A stretch of 64,000 nt of DNA from assembly GCA_019614645.1 (NCBI GenBank), contig JABWDB010000001.1:5817501-5881500 (forward strand), given 5' to 3'. Of this stretch, positions 40,301 through 50,800 are shown in pieces. Below the pieces are notes generated by a model. It was not told the origin of the DNA. It made no database searches and worked only from the letters and a program-made list of their open reading frames with translations. The position numbers were made by a program, and so were the translations under genes. Every line of letters begins with the position of its first letter. Position 1 is the first letter of the stretch. This DNA comes from Stratiolaelaps scimitus. Its lineage: Eukaryota; Arthropoda; Arachnida; Mesostigmata; Laelapidae.

Positions 40301-41853
40301 CTGGAGGCACTTTTTGCACTGATAGTTAAGGCCGGGGGTCCTCTGGAATCGTCCGCTTTCATCCTCGGAGGTCTGCGGCTGGTTTTCGTAGACCTTCCTC
40401 GCCTTCTGCCTGGCATTTTGGAACCACACCACGATCACGCGCGGACTGAGATTAAGTAGTTTCGACAAATACTCCAAATCATCGTCTTTCGGGTAGGCAT
40501 TGGATTCGAAGAATTCCTGCAAAACCTTGATCTGATAATCCGTGAAGCGAGTTCTGTTGGCGCGTTTTCCGCTGGGCGGCGTTGGAGCAGAGGGCGGGGC
40601 TGCCGCCAAATTGGCTTGCAGCAGAGCTGTCGTCGGAGAACCGGCACCGAGCGCGGCCTGGGCCTGCGCTTGAACTTGCATCTCCTTCAACAGCGTCTCC
40701 TGAAGCAGGTCGGGGTTGCTGAGTAGTTCAGGCTTTGCCTGGAGCAGCCGCTCGTGGGTCTTCATCAGCTCCTGAAACCCCTCGGTTGCCTCCTTTCCGC
40801 CGCCCTCGCCCATTAGCATAGCCATCATCAGCACGTGCTGTTGGATGGCCATTGCATTCGCAGCCTGCTGCTGCTGCTGTTGTTGCTGATGCTGTTGTTG
40901 TTGTTGGGCAGCGGTTGCCTCCTTATTGGCACTGGAGGTACTGCCGGCCTTTGACGGTTTCGGCGTACTGGGCGCGCTTGGTGTGGCGGGCGACTCGAGT
41001 TTGATCACTTGCACGGGCGGCGTGGGCGGCGCCGGCGAGGGCTGTGGGGTGGGCTGTTTGAGTGCGGGAGATGGGGCGGGAGATGGGGCATTAAGTTGTT
41101 GCTTTTTGCTGTCGGCTGCTGAGCCAGATGCTGCTGCTGCTGCGGCGGCTGCCGCTGCCGCCGCCGCCGCCGCCGCCACCGTGCTATCGGTCGTCAGGCA
41201 GACAGCGGATTGACTTGACGCCGCTGCCGCGGCGGTGATTGCCAACGGCTTGACGTCGCTGGCCCCGGAACTGCACACTTCCGAGATAGGGATCACTTTC
41301 GCCTCTCCGGTCTTCTCGTACTCTTCTAGATTCAGGTAGGTGGACGGGGGATTGTTGAAGTTGTAGGGGGAGTCCTTGTTTCGTTGGCGCTCCTTGAACA
41401 GGGTGTTGCGGAACCAGTGTTTGATTACCTGCAATAATGACCATAGCGTTACCTTACCAATTCGTCGGAACGAAATAACGAGACAAACACAACAGCGACG
41501 TCAACAACACTTGCTGAAAACGATATGCCACGCTCCTGTTGTATTCGAGAGAGAATTTGAAAAAAAATGTTGCCACCAAACACGTATGATCCGGGCCAGC
41601 TGGATTTGTCGACACACCCCGTTGTCGCCAAATGTTATCGACTTCGTGCTGTACAAGAGGGTATGTCCATAGGCTGCCAGCTAACAGAACTGAGCCGGTA
41701 TCTGAGTAAGAGTAACTGCTTACCTTAAGTGGCAGTCCAGACTTCTCCGACATCTCAAGGAGAGCCTCTTCGGTCGGGGAGTTGTTGATGTCGAAGTAGG
41801 CACGTAGGATCTTTAGCTGATCGTCGGTGATCCGCGTACGCGCTCGTTTCTGT

Positions 41854-41885
<32 letters not shown>

Positions 41886-44800
41886 TTGTTGTTGCTGCTG
41901 CTGCTGTTGTTGTTGTTGCTGCTGCTGCTGCTGGGCCGCAGCCTGCTGGGCCTGCTGTTGCTGCTGTTGCAACGAGAGCTGCTGTTGCAGCAGCTTCTGA
42001 TGCGCCAGAGGATCAGGCGCCTGTCCCATCTGGCCGAACACTTGTTGGAGCAGCTGCTGCTGCTGTTTGGCCATGGCGGTTGCCGCCTGATCAGCGACGG
42101 GACCGGCGCCTGCTGCGCCGGCCGCATTCTGAGCGGCGGCAGCGGCCAACTGCAGTTGCATTAACTGCTGCTGGAAGAGATTCTTTTGCGCCGCTAACAC
42201 CGTCTGATCGGCCCCGGCAGCCGTAGCTGCAGCCATCTGCTGCTGCATGGCTTTCTGCTGGGCGGCTAGAATCGCCGCTGGATCCTGCCCGGTCATCATG
42301 GCGTGCTGGATAGCCGCGGCAGCTAGAATCGGGTCGACTTGCTGCATGGGATTGGCGGCTGCTGCCGCTGCCGTCAGAGGGTTCAGGGGATTCATGTTCA
42401 TCATCATCATTGAGAGGGGGTGCATTGGCGGTAGCTGGCCGAGCTGTTGGAGTTGCTGCAGCTGTTGGGGGAGGGCGGTGGCGAGCTGGGGCGGGAGGCC
42501 CATCAGACCCATCTGCATGAGCATCTGCAGTTGGGCTGCCTGGGCGAGCTGCTCGGCGCTCTGCTGGTCGCATCGGGTGCCGTCGTGGCTCTGGCTCTGC
42601 GGTCCGCTTTTGGGTAATGAAGGCTTTTTCGCTTGTGGCTGTGGCTGGGCCGAGTCCGCACTTCCGCACTTGTTCGGCGCTTCCGCAGAGGCGATCGAGG
42701 CGCTACTACTGCTGCCGGTTGCGGCGCTGCTAGTGCGCCGCGCAGCCTTCACCTGCGTTTGCACCTTCGCCTCTTCAGGGACGCTCTCGGACGGCTCCTG
42801 TTTGACGTCGGAGCCCGACGAGGCGCCGCCCTGTCCGGAACCGCCGAGGCTGCCGGAGCTCGCGCTGGGGCCCGTAGGTCCGTTAGTGCCTGCTGCTGTC
42901 GCCTGTGCCTGGTTGTTGCCGGAGCAAGCAATTGCATTTGTAATAGCTGCTGTCCCGACGGCTCCGGAGTTGCCGGACCCAGGAGTGGGAGTGGTCTTGT
43001 TCTCGAAGTCGTTCCTAAACTTTTCCGCGACTTTGGAGACAACTTCCACAGGCACCACGTCTTTGTGGACTTCCTCGCGGTGTGCCTTCAATACCCAAAC
43101 GCTCGAGAATTCCTTGCCGCACTCCGGGCAGCGGCATCGGTTGAGCTCAGGTAGGTCGAGCTTTCCGGAGACACTTGCCGGCTTGTCAGAATCCTTCGCT
43201 ACTTCCTGGAGCTCGGGGGGCGTCTTCTGCTCACTATGATCCTTCTCCTCCTTATTTTCCAGAGTCTCCTGCGGCGCCCCGTCGGCCTCCAGCTTAATCT
43301 GCACCACGGCCCCATTATCCTGACCGTTATTGTCTGCGCTTTTGGTCGCCAGGTCCCCGTCATCGGAGGTGTTATCCTTAGCCTCCTTAATCATCATCAT
43401 CGTCGCCGATGTGTCCTCGCCCTCCCGCTTCGTATCCTTGTTGCTGTTGTCCTCAGAACGTTTCACCCTCTGGTTGAACTCGTTGTATTGCATGACGACG
43501 TCGAAACCAAACGACTCGAGTAAATGCTTGTACATGGGCGGCTTCTTGGCGGCGGCGGCGGCGGCGTTGACACCGCTGCCGAAATTCTGATTGAATTGAC
43601 TTTGCAGAACATTCTGTGGAACACTGGCTTGCTGCTGATTAAGGGCTTGCTGTATTCCCTTAGGAAGCTTGACGGCATCCCCAGATGTCAATGCCGTTAG
43701 CAGCTGTTGAACGGCCGCATTCTGTTGGTGCTGTTGTGCCTGCTTCTGCAGTATTGCAGCGGCATTTGTCATCGGACAGAACATTTGATGCTGATTTAGC
43801 GCATCGGTGTTGGGAAAGGACTGGTTGCAGGCCTGGCACTGCTGCGCTCCGGTGTTCTGCCCGCCCAGATGGTTCAGGAGCTGCTGTAGAAGCTCTCTCT
43901 CCTTGTCGGCTGCATTCTGTGAATGGCCCACACCCTGGATGCTTTGCGCTAGACTCTGTATGTTATGCAGATTTTGAGCGATCTGCTGGAAGTTCTGCAA
44001 CGCAATTTGATCGGCTGATGCCTGTTCGTCATCGTCGGGTCGCTCGATTAGCGGCAGCTGAAGGTCGAGCTGCCCTTGCAGGGCCAGCTCGTGGATTTTT
44101 GATGCGCGACTTTGGTGTAAAACTGAGCGAAGGTGGATTTCGAGTGTGGCGTTCTGACCATAGCTAACTTTGCATAAGTTGCATTTGAACGGCTTGCCGG
44201 ATTCTTCGATAACGTTATTGTTATTGGCCAGGGTGGCCGGCGACGGAGAGCTTCTGCTGGGCGAAACCTGGCCTGAGGGCGTGCCGGGAGCAGACGGAGT
44301 GCCAGCACCATCTTTCAAGCCAAGATGACCGGCTCCAACTGAGTTTTGGACACTATTTGCACCCGTGCCACCCAAGGGGTGAGTGATCTGCTTGAGTTTG
44401 TGCTGGTGGCTGACCGAATTGTAGTGCCCCTGAAGGATACTCTTCTGGGTGAAGCTTTCCTTGCAAATATCGCACCGGTGCGGCCGAGAAGGATCATTGT
44501 ACTTGTCGACGACGGGTCCCACCTTGGCGCGGTGGCCCGCGCTCTTATGATGCTCCGTCAGGTACGACTGCTTGGTGAAAGCCACTCGACATCGATGGCA
44601 CTTGTACTTGCGGTTTGGATCGTTGTAGGCGTCCTCCGCGCGCCGAGACTGGTTCATGTAGTCGTCTTTGAACGTACTATCAACGGGGTCTTCGTCGTCA
44701 ATCTCTTCCGGCTGCTCGTGGTCGACATTGTCAGCTGGAACAAGTTCGTTGTCAGCGTCACGGAGGCTCTCCTTCTTGAGCATCTCGTTGAGCACTGGAT

Positions 44801-47800
44801 CTAGCACTCCTGAGCCACCCTCCTTATTCAGAAACGGGTTCTTCGCGAGGTACTCGAGATACTTCTCCTTGTCCTCGGGGCTCATCGACGAGTGCGTACT
44901 GTCGACGTGTTTTTGGACAGCCTGAACCGACCTGAAGTTTCTGCCGCAGATCACGCAACTCGTTGCCTGGCGGATCGCGTGATACTGCGAGTGCAGCTGT
45001 AGCTTTTCCATCGTTTTGAAAGCGAGCGAACATTGGTTGCACCGGTATTTGTAGACGTGCCTCTCCGACACTGTGAGAACGGATGTAACCGTGAGGAAGT
45101 GACTTTTAAAATGATTTTTGAGATCGGGTGCAGCGCCGAAGGTGGCGACGCAGCCGGCTTTCCAGCACTGGAAGGAGCCGGCCTCTTCGAAATGGTCGGG
45201 CATGTCCTGCAGGTGATTGAGGACATGGTCGAGGCTCTGGAACTGCTCGCCACACTTTTTGCAGGTCAGGTCTTCAGGATCGGTCTTGTCCTTGACATCG
45301 TCGGCTTCGTCCTTTTCGGGCTTGTCGTCGGTGTCCATTTTCTCCTCTGTGCCTTCGGTCTCAGTGCCGGAATCGAGTCGCGGCCGCTTCGCGGACCGCG
45401 CCTCACCGGTAGCCTGCACGATCGCAAGCAGCCTCTGCAAACCCTCTTTGGTGACGTTGTGCACTGCCAGCAAATGCTGGCCAATCATCTCAAGATCCGG
45501 GAACTCATCCTGGCACAGCGGGCATTGCACACAGCCCGAGCTGCTGCCGGAGGTGTCCAGGTCCTTCTTGCGACTAAGTTCCGAATCGTTGCCGGAGTCT
45601 TTGTCGGTGTCGGCCTTGCTTTCCTCCGACTTGGCTCGGTCCTTGAGTTCTGGATGGGATGCCAAGTGCTCCCGGAAGGCGTCCTCCGAGTCGCACACAA
45701 ATCTGCACAGACTGCAGTGACGCGTGTCTGTCGCCCTTGTCGAGTCGGATGAAGCAGCACCTGAAACGAGACAAGCAACGTTCGTATAATATGTTACAAG
45801 AACAACAACAAATGGCGAAATCGCCTTCCAAGTTGCCCATCCTGTGATCAGTGTCCGTATCGCACGCTGCCGTGACGACACAAGCCACCGAGTTCTCTTG
45901 CCCTTGCTCTTTTGTTTGTGTGTCCTTCTTTGCAGTCACTTGCAGACACTTACCCTGATTCTTAACGGTGACGTGAAGCGAGTCCACGATGTCACAGGGT
46001 TCGGCCTGCGCCTTCATGATATGGTCCGCTCCTCCAGTGTGTTCGATGAGTTGCGACCTCTTGGCAGAAATGAACTCGCAAAGCTTGCAGCTGTACTGCA
46101 GGAGTTGTTGCTGCTGGGCCTGAGGCGGGTGGGCGGCCTCCAGCTGCACTAGGCGATTAAACGCTCTCTGACACATTTGGTGACGTGGGCTAGCCGCGTG
46201 CAGCTGGAGCTTGTGTACGGAGTTGGTGTAGTAGTCGCAGGCGTTGCAGCGCACCTGAACCGGGTTCGATATGTTCACGTACTTGAGTTTCCACTCGTTC
46301 CGTTGGCCGCCCTCCTTAACGTGATTGACGTGCTGAAGGCGCTGCAGATGCTTGTCCGTTTTACAGTGGAGCTGGAAATTGGCCCGAAGGTTCGTCTTGT
46401 ACGAGCAGAGCTTGCAGATATAACTGCCAGCAACTGCCATCAGAACCTCGTCCTCCCTCGTTCTCGTTCTGTCCATCTGGAAGTGGGCTCCCAAGGCCTC
46501 CACACTATCCACTGAAAACACACAGCAAACGCAGCACTGGTAGATTCGCGAGGTTTCGTCGCACGACACGTCGCACCTGCAATTCACAGACAGCAAAAAA
46601 AGGGGAAAATAGGTTAGATCGTTGAGGGATAATGACGGTGATCATTGCTCACTCGGCAACATCGAGCACCATCCATTAAGCCAAGGGCAAAAGTAACGGA
46701 CAGGTGCAATGTTCCTGTCGATGACGACGACCGATGGCGGAGTAGTGTGAGCCGAGACGCTCACCGGCCGAAACTCAGGCCAAAACCAGTTCAAGCCTAA
46801 ACTGAGTGAATGATTGATTGTGATGGGATTGACAGAAACTCACCTAAGGGTGGGATCGGGATGTTCCATGTCTAACGTGGGATTATTCTTATGAACCGTC
46901 TGCTGCGGGGTGCTCTGGTGCTGGTTCTGTTGTTGTTGTTGTTGCTGTTGCTGCTGCTGTTGTTGTTGTTGTTGCTGTTGCTGATGTTGGTTCTGATGTG
47001 CCATGACTAGCAGGGCGTGTTGGTAGGCGATGTCGGCCAGTTGCACCTCGGGGGACTGTCCCGCGGGGTCCTGCTGGCCGGCCTGCTGCTGTAGCTGTTG
47101 TAGAAAGGCAGGGTGCAGACCCATAAGTGGATGGTTGGGTCCGCCTGGTGTGCCAGGTTGCGTCAGCGCGCCGAGTGCCTGCTCCAGCCCAGCCGGATTA
47201 CCACCGCCGAGCGCCTGTAGCGCCTGGAAGCTCTTCATGTTCTGCTGCAGCACGGCGTGGTTGTGCGTGTGCTTCTCGGACGTCATGTGGATGCGCAGGT
47301 TGCGCGCCACGTTCGTCTCGTAGTTGCAGATGTCACACCTCCAGGTGGCTTTAGGCTTGGGACTCGCCTGCTTTGGCCTTTCAGGCTCGGCCGGTTTGGG
47401 TGGCGCCGGAAACTGCATTTGACCATACGGCGCGGCCGAAGCCGCCCCACCCACCTGCAGCTGGCCATTGTGGAGTTCCTGGATGTTGTTGATGTGCTTG
47501 TCCGACTGCATGTGTATAGAGAGATTGCCTGATGACGAATGGACGATACGTGAATATCGATCATCAGTTAGAAGAATACAAATGCTATCTATCATTAGCC
47601 TGAAGAAGAAACGAGCTGCAGCCGTAAAAACAAGAGATAGCCATATTCAAAAGCTAGTTCGTCTCTGTGCCTTAACTAGCTGAGCCAAGCCAAGTTAAAC
47701 CCGTACTTAGTATATTTTCTATCTACGTAAGCTAAGTGTGAAATCGGAATCATGTCTAGTTAGTGTTGCTTATACGGCTCGCTCACCTTTTGTTGTGGTG

Positions 47801-50800
47801 CTGTAGTTGCACACATCACATCGGTAGGGCTTATAGCCGCAAGTGTAGGTCTCGCCGCGGGCTAGACGCGGGTGAGGCTGGTTAGTGAGGCAGTACACGC
47901 AGCTCATGTCATTCTCGGGGTGCTTCTCCTTCATATGGATCTCCAGTGTCTCCTGATACTTATAATGCCAGTTGCACTTCGGACACTTGAGCGTCTTGCA
48001 CGAGTTCCTGGAGTGCATCACCTGAGGCGACGGCGCTGGACTACTGGAGGGGAGCTGCGGGCCAATCTGCCCCACCGACACCTGCCCCATTTGGCCGGAT
48101 ATAGCCAGCTGATTGAGTTGGTTTAGCTGCGACATCGACATGTGGGCCGCCGCCTGCAGCTGCGACTGCTGCAAGTTCTGCTGCAGTGTCTGCAGTTGGC
48201 TGTGTACAGCGCCGAGCTGTGCCGCCCGCGCCTGGTTTGCGTCGCACTTTGTGCAGTCGCTGCCCGGTGGCTTGCCCTCGGGATGCTGTGGACAAACCTG
48301 CAATCCGAACTGTTGCTGCAACATGGCGCTGAAGAGGGCCTGCGCTTGCTGGGCAGCCATCTGGTCCATGGCACCCTTGCTGGGGCCACCTTGATGGCCA
48401 CCTGGAGACGAACCGGTTGAACCGGCCGACGTTGGCCGCTGACTGCTCGGCGACTCGGCTTCGCGTTTCACCTGCTCAGCGAGCTGTGCCATCTGAGCCA
48501 TCCGCTGTACGCGCTCAATGTTGGCGAGCTCCTCGAGCTCTTTCGCCTTTGCGCTCAGCGGCTCGGGGCTGGAGAGGGCGCGATCGTTCGGACTAGGGCT
48601 TCTCCTCGTTGACAGAACCAACGATAACGCTGTTGGACTCGACGTCCGCGATCTGCTGGTGCTGCTAATATTGCCGCTCTTGGTCTCCTGGCTCTGACGT
48701 TCACTCGTAGTGGTAGCTGTAGTTGTGTTCGTAGTAGAATTGTTGTGACTTTGGCTCGTAAAGGCTTTCGACGCGGCATCATTGGGTGGCGACGTGGTTA
48801 ATTGCTCTTGACTCTTGGGTGACGAAGAAGATGCAGGAATTGTAGAAGGTTGAATTGTATCACAGTGGTTGGAACTATTTACATGAGGGCCGAACAGTGG
48901 CGTCTCTGACCGAACTTCGGAGGGTGCGCTGTTCGCGCCTGAGGAGGCGGACGCGGATGCTGGTAGCGGTGTCCTGAGGGGCTCAAGAAAGGACAAGATA
49001 GGCTCTTTCTCCCTTCCCACCCCCTGGATGATGGCAGATACCGCTCGCCGCTCCAGCTGCGTTGCCTCGTCTTCGCATAGCGACAGACCATGCTGACCCG
49101 TTGCGTGGCCAACGAACGACTTGGAAAAGCCGAACGACAGCTTGCACAGGAAGCACATGAGGATAGGCCGTGCTGGCTGGGCCTGCTCGCCGTCCTGCAA
49201 GCTCTCTTGCAGGAACTGTGCTAGACTGCCACTCACCTGTGGCGGCTCCTGGTCCTTTTGTTGTACGGCGCGCGTTTTGCCGTTACGCGCACGGACGCTA
49301 AACACACGATAACTGTGCACTAGAGGGGTGCAGCGTTCAGCGCCACCGGCGGCTCTCGCACTTGGGGTGCCATCACCAGCCTCCGCTTTATGGATGTGAT
49401 ACGCGTTGACCACCTGCGGGATGGCGGGCTCAGCGCCCCGTGGTGGCGTCAAGCCCCGGCCATCAACGATCGCCCCCTCCTGCGACGGCAATGGCAGTGA
49501 GCTAGAGTCTTCGGAGCTCTCGGAGTCGATGATAAACGCCGACCCATCGGGATTGTAGACGATGCGTCCGGTGAACGACTCGACGTCGGCTGGCGCCTGC
49601 GTCTGTGTTTGGCTTTGCGGTGCCTGGCTAGGACTTAAACTCTTGGTCAGTGCCAAGCCAAGATCCTGCTGCGCCCCCATGGCCAGAACACCTTCCTCGG
49701 GGGTCATCTCGATCTCAGCAGGATCCGAACTGACAGAGAGGGGTAAGGGACTCGACGTCGCCTGCGGTCTCGTCACTGGAAGGCTTAGATCGAGCGAGGC
49801 CTGCTCGCTGCCTTGGCCTGAAAGCCGAACGAGAAAAAAAAAACGGTTTCAATTAAACAGCTCATGAACGTGTAGATTTGTCCTCGTCCTCGTAGAATAA
49901 TGTTGCGTTATGAATCCACTGGTGAGAGCTAGCAGGCTTTAGAAAAGAGGTGGCTCGCTTGACGATTCATTTCGTTCACTAAATTTATAAAGTGTTTGCT
50001 AATTAAGGCCACTCATTCTTTCGACTTTCACTAGCGCTGTGATAAATTGAGCTTCAAATGATCAGGTAGATTGCTACTGAGAACGTTTACGCAAAACGAT
50101 TCGCTTGATGCCACTCACCAGTGTCGCACATAGTCTCGAGCAGTTGACGAAAGTGATGATGTGGTTCTTCTCCTGGGTTGAAGCGATCTGCGCGAGACTT
50201 TGAGTCTTTTCTTCCTCATAGCAGGCGAAGAGATCACAGGAAACTAGGCTCGAGCTCCGAAACATAACGGACACTGTAACAAGAGAAAAGGAAACGTCAT
50301 TATTATTGTTAGCTACACTGGTTACGTCAAGTTCAACCACGCATCGGAGTACTACAGGTGAATATATATATATATATATATATGCACGCGTCAGCGGTAA
50401 ATAACCGGCTTCTGGAGGGCAGACTTAAACTACAAAAATGAACATGATCCAGCAGGGTACACATAATATGAACAGATGCATAATCCATAGTTATTTTTTG
50501 CATAGGGCGAGCTCATGAAATCGTCCGCATACGCTCTTCGATGGCTGTTTAGACCGAGTCAAGGATCGACGACAAGATCCTTGACGTCGGCTGTCATTGT
50601 TGGCTCGCTCTTGCCATTGTGGGCCATTGTTCTCCGCTTTTTTTTTGCCTAGATGGACACCACTGCAGTGCCGCTGCATCACGTGAACCGATGGCCGACC
50701 ATCATCATCGCCATCGTACGAACGATTGGAAGAATCGCTAAGCCGATCGGCGGCGGACGCTGTGATCATCGTCGTCATCACCAGAGTCCTGCTCATGATT

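Noticed and set aside
42247..43239. A 330-codon plus-strand open frame opposite ZFHX exon 6
   Set aside because: It is antisense to strongly conserved coding sequence. The GC-rich codon usage of the real gene keeps the opposite frame open. Its Cys/Trp/Gly-rich translation matches no family I know.
46576..46596. An upstream start of translation at the beginning of the exon 5 open frame
   Set aside because: The extra codons lie in the intron before the TTGCAG acceptor. The family sequence begins after the splice site.
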